This document shows, piece after piece, positions 1-7,256 of a stretch of DNA of 41,131 bases. The stretch is from assembly GCA_944320295.1 (NCBI GenBank), contig CALUGY010000074.1, positions 1 to 41,131 on the forward strand, read 5' to 3'. Numbering within the stretch: position 1 is the first letter of the stretch; every line of letters begins with the position of its first letter. This DNA comes from an uncultured Bacteroides sp. (GTDB lineage: Bacteria > Bacteroidota > Bacteroidia > Bacteroidales > Bacteroidaceae). Position numbers and translations under genes: made by a program. The notes under the pieces are model-generated. The model did no database searches. It saw only the letters and a program-made list of their open reading frames with translations, and was not told the origin of the DNA.

Positions 1-1912
1 GCAGGTCGTCCATGGTACGTACGTTCGGGTCGAATTCGAAGATGCGTATGGGGCCGCGCGGGTCGCGTCCTGGCTTTTCCAGTTCTTGCAGGATGTCTTT
101 TATGGTGGGCATACCCACGGTGGGCGACAGGTAACGTTCAAGGACGATGCGGGCACGCAGGCTCTTGTCGGCCAATAGTTCGGGTACGGTACAATCTAAG
201 TCCTTGGCCATCTGCTCCACGATGTGGTAACTCTCCGGGTGTACCGCCGTGTTGTCCAGCGGGTTCTTGGCCTGTGCGATGCGTAGGAAGCCCGCACATT
301 GCTCAAACGCTTTGGCACCCATGCGTGGCACCTTCAGCAGTTCTTTGCGTGAAGAGAACGGGCCGTTTTCCGCACGGTAGTCCACGATGTTCTGTGCCAG
401 TTGCGAGCCCAGGCCGGAAACGTAGGTCAGCAAGTGCTTGCTGGCCGTGTTTAGGTTCACGCCCACTTGGTTCACGCAACTTTCTACGGTGGCATCCAGC
501 GATTTCTTCAACTTCGTCTGGTCCACGTCGTGTTGGTATTGCCCTACGCCGATGGATTTCGGGTCTATCTTCACCAGTTCGGCCAGCGGGTCCATTAACC
601 GCCGTCCTATGGATACCGCTCCCCGCACGGTGACATCGTAGTCCGGGAACTCCTCGCGCGCCAGCTTCGAGGCCGAGTAGACCGATGCCCCTTGCTCACT
701 CACCACGAACACCTGCATTTCGCGGTGGAAGGGGATGCGCTTCACGAAGTCCTCCGTCTCGCGGCTGGCTGTGCCGTTGCCAATGGCGATAGCCTCTATG
801 CGGTAGGCTTCTATCATCTTCTGCATCTTGGCAACGGCTTCAGCCTGCTTGCTTACGGGCGGGTGGGGGTAGATGTTTTCGTTGTGCAGCAAGTTACCCT
901 GCTCGTCAAGACACACCACCTTGCAGCCCGTGCGGAATCCGGGGTCTATGCCCATCACACGTTTTGCCCCCAAGGGAGATGCCATGAGTAGCTGCCGCAG
1001 GTTTTCGGCAAATATCCGGATGGCTTCCTCGTCGGCCTTCTCCTTGCTTTGCGCGGCAAACTCGGTTTCCATCGAGGGCTTCAGCAGGCGTTTATACGCA
1101 TCCTTCGCAGCCTCTTCCACCCATTCGGCGCACGCGTTGCGTCCATGCACGAAACGCCTTTCCAGTCTCTCCATGCACTCCTCCTCGTTGGCAGGGGCGA
1201 TGCTAACTTTCAGTATGCCTTCTTCCTCGCCCCTCCTGATGGCCAGGATGCGGTGCGACGTGCAACGCTTCAGCGGGGCGGAGAAGTCGAAGTAGTCGCG
1301 ATAATTCGCGCCTTCCGTCTCTTTTCCCTTTGCCACTTTGACGGTCAGGGTGCCTTGCCGGGCAAAGGCGCCGCGCACGATATTTCGGGCCTGTGCATCT
1401 TCGTTGATGTGCTCGGCTATGATGTCGCACGCACCTTTCAGGGCATCGTTCGTGTCTTTCACTTCCCCCTTTACGTAGCGCAGAGCAATTTTTTCCGGAT
1501 GAGGCTCCCGCTGCAGCATCAGCAGGGTGGCCAGCGGTTCCAGTCCTTTCTGGCGTGCCATTTCCGCACGGGTTTTCCGTTTGGGCTTGTAGGGCAGGTA
1601 GAGGTCCTCCAAGGTGGTGGCATCCCACGTTGCGTCTATGCGCTGTTGCAGCTCCGGGGTCAGTTTCCCCTGTTCGGCAATGGTGTTTATGATAGTTTCT
1701 TTCCGCTTGGCCGTCTCTTTCAACTTGTCGAGTTGTGTGCAGATCGCTTCTATCTGCACTTCGTCCAGTCCTCCGGTCGCCTCCTTGCGATAGCGGCTGA
1801 TGAAGGGGATGGTAGCACCGTCCTCGAGCAGGGCGATGGTATGTGCCACCTGCCTTTCGGGGATGCCGAGCGTCGTGGCGATAAGCGTGCTGAATGGTTG
1901 CGTGGTCGTCAT
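1..1912 (-). CDS. tex: Tex family S1 RNA-binding protein, partial (C-terminus beyond left edge)
   Basis: Tex (YhgF) is a cytoplasmic nucleic-acid-binding protein linked to transcription and RNA handling. The frame stays open from ATG 1912-1910 to the window edge, about 637 codons of a family usually 700-780 long. Seen: an N-terminal FISRYRKEATGGLDE segment near residue 40, typical of Tex; the YqgF/RNase H-like core beginning MGIDPGFRTG at residue 320; and a helix-hairpin-helix region from about residue 477 (CVNQVGVNLN, later LTYVSGLGSQLAQN). The last visible residues are the FEFDPNVRTMDDL linker that precedes the S1 domain in Tex, so the S1 domain lies outside. It is transcribed leftward from a consensus promoter at 1971-2002. 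The family call is firm; no target can be inferred here. Confidence 0.95.
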   Translation of the reverse strand, partial: MTTTQPFSTLIATTLGIPERQVAHTIALLEDGATIPFISRYRKEATGGLDEVQIEAICTQLDKLKETAKRKETIINTIAEQGKLTPELQQRIDATWDATTLEDLYLPYKPKRKTRAEMARQKGLEPLATLLMLQREPHPEKIALRYVKGEVKDTNDALKGACDIIAEHINEDAQARNIVRGAFARQGTLTVKVAKGKETEGANYRDYFDFSAPLKRCTSHRILAIRRGEEEGILKVSIAPANEEECMERLERRFVHGRNACAEWVEEAAKDAYKRLLKPSMETEFAAQSKEKADEEAIRIFAENLRQLLMASPLGAKRVMGIDPGFRTGCKVVCLDEQGNLLHNENIYPHPPVSKQAEAVAKMQKMIEAYRIEAIAIGNGTASRETEDFVKRIPFHREMQVFVVSEQGASVYSASKLAREEFPDYDVTVRGAVSIGRRLMDPLAELVKIDPKSIGVGQYQHDVDQTKLKKSLDATVESCVNQVGVNLNTASKHLLTYVSGLGSQLAQNIVDYRAENGPFSSRKELLKVPRMGAKAFEQCAGFLRIAQAKNPLDNTAVHPESYHIVEQMAKDLDCTVPELLADKSLRARIVLERYLSPTVGMPTIKDILQELEKPGRDPRGPIRIFEFDPNVRTMDDL

Positions 1913-1970
1913 ATCGTTTCTTTTGTTTTTTGTGCCTGCCCACAGGTTTGTTCCGGTTTGCAAGCGAGGA

Positions 1971-2002
1971 CAAAGATAGCGGAAGGTGAGTGTAGAAGCA
2001 AA
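1971..2002 (-). promoter_or_regulatory. Promoter of tex, Bacteroidetes type
   Basis: Read on the minus strand there is TTTG (2002-1999), a 20-base spacer, then TATCTTTG (1978-1971). This fits the Bacteroidetes primary sigma factor consensus TTTG-N19..21-TAnnTTTG exactly. It lies about 60 bases before the tex ATG. The -33 element falls inside the left arm of the 38-bp palindrome at 1994-2031. A second minus-strand -7-like TATCTTTG sits at 2066-2059 without a good -33 element. Confidence 0.7.
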
Positions 2003-2031
2003 ATAGAAAACTTGTTTTCTATTTTGCTTCT
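1994..2031. repeat. Perfect 38-bp palindrome upstream of tex
   Basis: Two 18-base arms (1994-2011 and 2014-2031) are exact reverse complements with only TT between them; the left arm begins AGAAGCAAAATAG. It overlaps the -33 element of the tex promoter. Just beyond it a second short inverted repeat, CCTATCTT (2043-2050) with AAGATAGG (2061-2068), is present. An operator, an attenuator for transcripts starting further right, or a repeat element are all possible. Confidence 0.75.
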
Positions 2032-2248
2032 GCCGAACCGCATCCTATCTTCGTGCAACAAAGATAGGGAAAATCTTCTCCAGTTGGTGCGCTTTGCAGG
2101 AGGTAGGGTTGATTATAGTTGATTATTGCGACTTGGAGTTTGCTTGACAAGTTTTTATAAGCGAAATGATTGATAAGGGTGAGATATAAGCTTTTCAACT
2201 TGGGTAGCTAATCACATGTAGTTTATGCGATAAATGAGAACTTAGATA

Positions 2249-2462
2249 GCACACAGATGACACAGACTTCACGAGATGACCGCAGATTTCTTATTGTCAT
2301 GCTGAACGGAGTGAAGCATCTCCCAGTACGTCTTGGAGATTCTTTGCTTTGCTCAGACTATACCTTGACGGAATAATCAGAAAAGGGTTTTGAACGAAGC
2401 TAATGACAGATGTCTATGGCGAAGCCCTTTAAAATCTGTGTAAATCTGTGTCATCTGTGTGC
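2249..2462. repeat. Nested inverted-repeat (MITE/REP-like) element, copy 1
   Basis: Outer arms GCACACAGATGACACAGA (2249-2266) and its exact reverse complement (2445-2462) enclose 178 bases. Inside is an imperfect inverted repeat whose left arm (2296-2323) starts GTCATGCTGAACGGAGTGAA and whose right arm is 2335-2358. The inner left arm matches the core of a second element at 33071-33220. No reading frame is present, so it is non-coding. It resembles dispersed intergenic repeats of Bacteroidetes genomes; the exact family cannot be named from here. Confidence 0.7.
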
Positions 2463-2523
2463 CATCCAAACACAATGCTTTCAGCCATGTAGTAAAAGAT
2501 TCATATGATTTCTGCCGATTATA

Positions 2524-2555
2524 TTTGCTTATCCACGCAATCCGCCGTATCTTTG
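2524..2555 (+). promoter_or_regulatory. Promoter of upxY, Bacteroidetes type
   Basis: TTTG at 2524-2527, a 20-base spacer and TATCTTTG at 2548-2555 match the Bacteroidetes consensus. It lies outside the 2249-2462 inverted repeats, so it would not be flipped if that segment inverted. Transcription would start near 2562, leaving a leader of roughly 145 bases before ATG 2709. Confidence 0.7.
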
Positions 2556-2708
2556 CCCGCTGTTATGGTACTTCGTATCTATTTCTCGTGAGCCTCGGCT
2601 CTTGTACGGTGGAGATATGAACAGGCCGTATCCTTTGTGGCAATCCTTTTCTTTCCTTTGTGTTCAGGCAGATGGGTAAGAAAGGGATTTTTATGTTTAC
2701 AAGGGTAT

Positions 2709-3317
2709 ATGGAACTGTTTTATCTCCCGGATAAATGCATGGAAAATATCAATCCTACATACGTTTCTGAGCGACCGAGCGGTGAGCCTGCCTTCCCTTG
2801 GTATGCCGTGCGTACCTTCAACTGTCAAGAGTTGAAGATAAGCCGCTATTTGCAGGAGAACGGGAAGGAGCACTTCATTCCGATGACTTACGCCGAGAAA
2901 CGGACGCACGAGGGTAAGCCGAAGCGTGTGCTCGTCCCCGTGGTGCACAACATGTTGTTCGTGCGCAAGGACGAGCCGCAGAAGCAGATGCTGCACCTCT
3001 TTGCCTCGTGCAACGTGCCCCTGCATGTGATGAAGAAAGAAGGCACGATGGATTGCTACGAGATACCCGACACTCAGATGACCGAGTTCCGCATGCTGTG
3101 CGACCCTGGATTCGACGGTACACAGTTCCTGCCCGCCGACGAGGCCGATGCCAAACCTGGCAAGGAGGTGATGGTCATCCACGGCCCGTTCTCGGGCATG
3201 ACCGGCAAACTGCACCGCGTGAGGAACGGCTATTACTTTATCAAGACCTTGGCCGGGGTGGGGGTGATGCTCCGCATCTCGCGCTGGTATTGCAAAGTGC
3301 TGCCCGAAAAACAATGA
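2709..3317 (+). CDS. upxY: UpxY-family NusG-like transcription antiterminator
   Basis: This is a specialised NusG paralogue that lets RNA polymerase read through long polysaccharide operons in Bacteroidales. The N-terminal NGN domain begins WYAVRTF (residues 31-37 from this start). A KOW-like C-terminal segment, PGKEVMVIHGPFSG, begins near residue 150, followed by GYYFIKTLAGVGVMLRISRW. ATG 2709 was chosen because AAGGG lies just upstream; ATG 2739 (192 aa) is an equally possible start. It precedes the glycan operon at 3906, its presumed target. The usual UpxZ partner is not encoded beside it. Confidence 0.88.
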   Translation: MELFYLPDKCMENINPTYVSERPSGEPAFPWYAVRTFNCQELKISRYLQENGKEHFIPMTYAEKRTHEGKPKRVLVPVVHNMLFVRKDEPQKQMLHLFASCNVPLHVMKKEGTMDCYEIPDTQMTEFRMLCDPGFDGTQFLPADEADAKPGKEVMVIHGPFSGMTGKLHRVRNGYYFIKTLAGVGVMLRISRWYCKVLPEKQ

Positions 3318-3348
3318 CTATTGCACACGCCAAATCCATTTTTACACG

Positions 3349-3411
3349 GTTAACTATGGACTTTACGATGCTAACTATGGACTTTATACGGCTAAACATG
3401 AATCTTACGGA
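3349..3411. repeat. Three tandem 21-bp units (array A)
   Basis: Units at 3349-3369, 3370-3390 and 3391-3411 follow the pattern gCTAAytATGgACTTTAyrcg; the third has diverged. A weaker fourth unit may precede them (about 3330-3348). The same pattern recurs at 23589-23651. The array starts about 30 bases after the upxY stop. Confidence 0.7.
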
Positions 3412-3779
3412 GTTGTCCTGTCCTGCGCGTAGCAAAGCGTAGACGAAGAGTCTCCTGATAGCAGGTGCGGAATATAAACCCGTCACCACTTACACTACGT
3501 TATAAGTATTTGTAAAATAGTAGATTATCCCAGTAAATATTTCGAGTTTCCCCTCTTTGGTGACACCTGTTACGTAACTTTTCCATACGCGCGTGCCCGC
3601 GCGAATAATGTGTTAATGCATGCTAATGGTATTAATACAAATTAACTAAGGATTTTTCCTCTCCTGCGCGTGCGCGTGGCACATTATAGGGAATAGGGTG
3701 CCATACCCGTCATCTTTTGGGGGAATGTCTTGTGAAACAGCATGTTCCGGGTGACAGGTTGATTAATTGCGAGTAAATG

Positions 3780-3812
3780 TTTGCTTTCGAGGCGGGGCGA
3801 GGGGTATCTTTG
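3780..3812 (+). promoter_or_regulatory. Promoter of the glycan biosynthesis operon
   Basis: TTTG at 3780-3783, a 21-base spacer and TATCTTTG at 3805-3812 match the Bacteroidetes consensus. It gives a leader of about 85 bases before ATG 3906. It lies inside GC-rich sequence, directly before the composition drops to AT-rich coding DNA. No flanking inverted repeats that would make it an invertible promoter were seen. Confidence 0.7.
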
Positions 3813-3905
3813 GGGGAGAGAGAAGAGAGGAGATTGTGATAAACTTTAATTGGGAAAAATCACTTTCGCTTGTTATTTTCTGTCAAAAATTAATTAATTG
3901 AATAT

Positions 3906-4877
3906 ATGCAAACTGTATTGGTCACAGGCGGGGCTGGTTTTATAGGCTCCAACCTTTGTGAGCATTTACTTGCTCATGATTATTCTGTTGTTTGTTTGGA
4001 TAACTTTGCTACTGGCAAAATTGAAAATTTGTTGCCTCTGTTAGAACGTTATTCTAATCGTTTTCGACTGATAGTCGGGGATATACGGAATTTGGCAGAT
4101 TGTCAAAAGGCATTGGAGGGAGTGGATTATGTGTTTCATGAAGCAGCCTTAGGTTCAGTTCCACGCTCTATTAAAGATCCCATCACAACGAATGCCGTAA
4201 ATATTGGCGGATTTTTGAATATGCTGGTCGCTTCCAGGGATATGAATGTAAAACGTTTTGTATATGCAGCTAGTTCTTCTACTTATGGAGACAGCAAATC
4301 CTTACCGAAAGTGGAAAATGTAATTGGTAAACCTTTATCTCCTTATGCCATAACTAAATACGTGAATGAACTATATGCCGATGTCTTTGCGCGTACTTAT
4401 GGTATGGAATGTATAGGTTTGCGCTATTTCAATGTCTTTGGGCGTCGTCAAGATCCGTTTGGTGCCTATGCCGCAGTCATTCCTCTGTTTGTGAAGAAAT
4501 TGATGGCTCATGAGAGTCCGGTGATTAATGGTGATGGCGAGTATAGCCGTGACTTCACTTACATTGATAATGTCATACAGATGAACATGTTGGCTATGAC
4601 TACTACGAATCCTGAGGCCGTCAATCAGGTGTATAATACAGCTTATGGAGAGCGTACTACGTTGAACCAACTGGTAAGTTATCTGAAGGAATATTTGAGT
4701 GAATATGATCCTAAAATAGCAGATGTTGAAGTATTGCATGGGCCGAATCGTTTGGGAGATATTCCTCATTCACTAGCTTGCATAAATAAAGCTCAAAAGT
4801 TGTTGGGGTATCATCCGGAATTTAATATGCGTGATGGTTTGAAGGAAGCTGTCAAGTGGTATTGGGAAAATCTGTGA
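3906..4877 (+). CDS. wbpP: UDP-N-acetylglucosamine 4-epimerase, WbpP/Gne type (SDR)
   Basis: Interconverts UDP-GlcNAc and UDP-GalNAc in the cytoplasm. It is an extended short-chain dehydrogenase of 323 aa. The NAD-binding TGGAGFIG is at residues 7-14, the catalytic SST triad region at 124-126 and YxxxK at Tyr147/Lys151. Segments such as [32 protein letters not shown] and [12 protein letters not shown] closely match Pseudomonas WbpP, which prefers N-acetylated sugars. With the dehydrogenase at 5946 it forms the WbpP/WbpO route to UDP-GalNAcA. It is the first gene of the operon, 90 bases after the promoter; 59 non-coding bases follow. Confidence 0.9.
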   Translation: MQTVLVTGGAGFIGSNLCEHLLAHDYSVVCLDNFATGKIENLLPLLERYSNRFRLIVGDIRNLADCQKALEGVDYVFHEAALGSVPRSIKDPITTNAVNIGGFLNMLVASRDMNVKRFVYAASSSTYGDSKSLPKVENVIGKPLSPYAITKYVNELYADVFARTYGMECIGLRYFNVFGRRQDPFGAYAAVIPLFVKKLMAHESPVINGDGEYSRDFTYIDNVIQMNMLAMTTTNPEAVNQVYNTAYGERTTLNQLVSYLKEYLSEYDPKIADVEVLHGPNRLGDIPHSLACINKAQKLLGYHPEFNMRDGLKEAVKWYWENL

Positions 4878-4936
4878 TGTATTTTATTCAATATATCTGT
4901 ATTTTGAGATTTGGCATAGAATATAGTTGACATTTT

Positions 4937-5944
4937 ATGAAAGTCGCCATTTGTGAGAGAAAAGGTTCTTTCTCTGATTATTGGAAAATTTATTGCGAAA
5001 AGAAATGTATTCCTTTTAAAGTAGTTGATGTATATCGAAATGATATACTGGAGCAGATCGCTGATTGTGATGCCTTTATGTGGCATTTTAGCCATTTGGA
5101 TTATAAAGATGCTTTATTTGCTAAGCAGTTGTTGTATTCTATTGAACTTTCAGGGAAAAAAGTCTTTCCGGATTTCAGAACTGTATGGCATTTTGATGAT
5201 AAGTTGGGACAAAAATATTTATTTGAGTCAATCAATGCTCCCTTAGTTCCGACGTATGTCTTTTATACGAAAGAAGACGCATTGGATTGGATAAATAGAG
5301 TTACCCTGCCTAAAGTATTTAAATTAAGAGGAGGGGCAGGTGCATCCAATGTTTGTCTTGTTCGTAGTAGAAGGCAAGGTGTAAAACTGATTAAAAAGGC
5401 TTTTAGTAGTGGTTTTGAGCAATATAATTCATTTTATCTGCTGAAAGAACGTTATCGGAAGTTTTGTCAGAAAGAAATAGGTCTTACCTTTTTATTAAAA
5501 TCGTTTTTGCGTTGCTTTATAAAACCTGATTTTTTGAGATTATCTCCTAAGGAAAAGGGATATGTTTATTTTCAGGATTTTATCTCAGGAAATGAAACTG
5601 ATACCCGTATCGTGGTTGTTGGAAATAAAATTATTGGGGAGAGAAGAGGGGTACGTAAAGGTGATTTTAGAGCATCAGGTTCTCACATCTTATTACCAGA
5701 TGTTTCAAAGGTTGATATTCGTTGTGTAAAATTAGCTTATGAACTGTCTGTTGAATTGAAACTCCAAATAGGTGTTTTTGATTTTATTCATCACAATGGG
5801 ATGCCTTTAGTTGTAGAAGTAAGCTATGGCACAGATCCTGATTATACAGAATGTGAAGGATATTGGGACGAAAAGTTGGCGTTTGTTCATAGCCCAATCA
5901 ATTTGCCAGAGATAATAATCGAAAATTTTTTAAACCTGCACTAA
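4937..5944 (+). CDS. ATP-grasp superfamily carboxylate-amine ligase-like protein
   Basis: 335 aa with an ATP-grasp arrangement. An N-terminal pre-ATP domain is followed by lysine 129 and a glycine loop RGGAGASNV (131-139), FQDFISGNETDTRIVVVGNK (212-231), GVRKGDFRASGS (238-249) and a C-terminal FDF (281-283) plus EVSYG (294-298) that would supply metal-binding acidic residues. ATP-grasp enzymes join a carboxylate to an amine through an acyl phosphate. It is a member of the glycan operon, between the epimerase and dehydrogenase, with 1 base before the next ATG. That suggests amidation of a uronic acid by an amino acid or similar amine. This is inference; the substrate is unknown. Confidence 0.75.
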   Translation: MKVAICERKGSFSDYWKIYCEKKCIPFKVVDVYRNDILEQIADCDAFMWHFSHLDYKDALFAKQLLYSIELSGKKVFPDFRTVWHFDDKLGQKYLFESINAPLVPTYVFYTKEDALDWINRVTLPKVFKLRGGAGASNVCLVRSRRQGVKLIKKAFSSGFEQYNSFYLLKERYRKFCQKEIGLTFLLKSFLRCFIKPDFLRLSPKEKGYVYFQDFISGNETDTRIVVVGNKIIGERRGVRKGDFRASGSHILLPDVSKVDIRCVKLAYELSVELKLQIGVFDFIHHNGMPLVVEVSYGTDPDYTECEGYWDEKLAFVHSPINLPEIIIENFLNLH

Positions 5945-5945
5945 T

Positions 5946-7211
5946 ATGAATACTATTAAGATAGCTGTAATCGGTCTTGGCTATGTCGGACTGCCTTTGG
6001 CTCGTTTGTTTTCAACAAAGTATGAAACAATTGGTTTTGATATGAACCAAAATCGTGTAGATGCTTTGATGGCTGGGCATGATTCTACGCTTGAAGTATC
6101 TGATGAATTGTTACAATCTGCAATTGCTAATGGATTCAAGTGTACATCAGACATAGAAGGTATACGTGATTGTAATTTTTATGTTGTGGCTGTACCTACA
6201 CCGGTTGATAAACATAATAATCCTGATTTAACTCCATTGTATGGTGCTAGTACAACAGTAGGCAAGGTGATATCTAAAGGTGATATCGTGGTTTATGAAT
6301 CTACAGTTTATCCTGGCGTTACAGAAGATGAGTGTATTCCTGTTGTAGAGAAAGTATCCGGGCTGAAATATAATGTGGACTTTTTTGCTGGTTATTCCCC
6401 GGAGCGTATTAATCCGGGCGACAAGCTCCATACGGTGGAGAAAATTAAAAAAGTGACTTCGGGTTCTACACCTGAAATAGGAAAGAAAGTTAATGAGGTA
6501 TATGCGTCGGTAATAACTGCCGGAACCCATTTGGCGCCTACTATCAAGGTCGCTGAGGCTGCCAAAGTAATCGAAAATTCTCAACGGGATATCAATATCG
6601 CTTTTGTAAATGAACTTTCTAAAATATTTACCCGTATGGGCATTGATACGCAGGATGTATTGGAAGCAGCCAGCACTAAATGGAATTTCCTACCTTTTAA
6701 GCCCGGATTAGTTGGTGGGCATTGTATAGGTGTTGACCCTTATTATCTGGCCCAATGTGCCCAAACGTATGGTTATAATCCCGAGATAATCTTGGCTGGT
6801 CGTCGTATGAATGACGGAATGGGGGAGTATGTGGCCAATCAAGTGGTGAAATTGATGTTGAAGAAAGGCATTCAGGTTTTGAATTCCAATATCTTGATAC
6901 TAGGCTTCACATTTAAGGAGAATTGTCCGGATGTGCGCAATACAAAGGTGATAGATATTTATCGCTCGTTGCAAGAGTATCATGTAAATCTTGCCGTTTA
7001 TGATCCTTGGGCTAATCCTACTACTGTAAAGTATGAGTATGGAATTGAGTTGACGAATGAATTGCCAAAAAAGAAGTTTGATGCGGTGGTATTGGCGGTG
7101 GCACATAATGAATTTACAGATATAAATATAGGGAGTTTACAGAAAAGAGCAAGTGTTGTATACGATGTAAAGGGTTTTTTAGATAAAGGGGTAATTAATG
7201 CTAGATTGTGA
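5946..7211 (+). CDS. wbpO: UDP-N-acetyl-D-galactosamine (nucleotide sugar) 6-dehydrogenase, WbpO/TviB type
   Basis: Oxidises C6 of a UDP-HexNAc twice using NAD+, most likely UDP-GalNAc to UDP-GalNAcA. Length 421 aa. The N-terminal Rossmann motif IGLGYVGLPLA is at about residues 9-19. The catalytic cysteine is Cys260 in GGHCIGVDPYYLA. The C-terminal UDP-binding domain begins near ILILGFTFKENCPDVRN. ESTVYPGVTEDECIP and GYSPERINPGD are typical of the WbpO/TviB/Cap5L branch. Together with the WbpP-like epimerase it defines the sugar pathway; the gene starts right after the ATP-grasp gene. Confidence 0.9.
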   Translation: MNTIKIAVIGLGYVGLPLARLFSTKYETIGFDMNQNRVDALMAGHDSTLEVSDELLQSAIANGFKCTSDIEGIRDCNFYVVAVPTPVDKHNNPDLTPLYGASTTVGKVISKGDIVVYESTVYPGVTEDECIPVVEKVSGLKYNVDFFAGYSPERINPGDKLHTVEKIKKVTSGSTPEIGKKVNEVYASVITAGTHLAPTIKVAEAAKVIENSQRDINIAFVNELSKIFTRMGIDTQDVLEAASTKWNFLPFKPGLVGGHCIGVDPYYLAQCAQTYGYNPEIILAGRRMNDGMGEYVANQVVKLMLKKGIQVLNSNILILGFTFKENCPDVRNTKVIDIYRSLQEYHVNLAVYDPWANPTTVKYEYGIELTNELPKKKFDAVVLAVAHNEFTDINIGSLQKRASVVYDVKGFLDKGVINARL

Positions 7212-7256
7212 TGTCGTATATAGATTCTTTAGAATGATTAGGAAAGAGGCTTATTG

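Larger units (their letters stand above)
1913..2708. other. Intergenic region between divergent tex and upxY
   Basis: No convincing gene is seen. The region holds the tex promoter and palindrome at its left end, an unremarkable AT-rich stretch (about 2080-2245), a nested inverted-repeat element (2249-2462) and the upxY promoter (2524-2555) with a leader of about 150 bases. Confidence 0.7.
3318..3905. other. Intergenic region between upxY and glycan operon
   Basis: No gene is supported. It starts with a 21-bp tandem array (3349-3411). It then contains GC-alternating CGCG-rich stretches around 3590-3605 and 3665-3680, flanked by ATAATGTG and CACATTAT that could pair, and ends with the operon promoter at 3780-3812. 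Leader elements recognised by UpxY would be expected here, but no specific site can be identified. Confidence 0.6.

Noticed and set aside
1049..2122. A 357-codon plus-strand frame opposite tex
   Set aside because: Antisense of the Tex coding sequence, which is well supported by conserved motifs on the minus strand.
2249..2555. Invertible promoter switch ahead of upxY
   Set aside because: The inverted repeats have suitable size, but the only consensus promoter (2524-2555) lies outside them and no recombinase gene is nearby. Inversion would not change expression by the usual mechanism.
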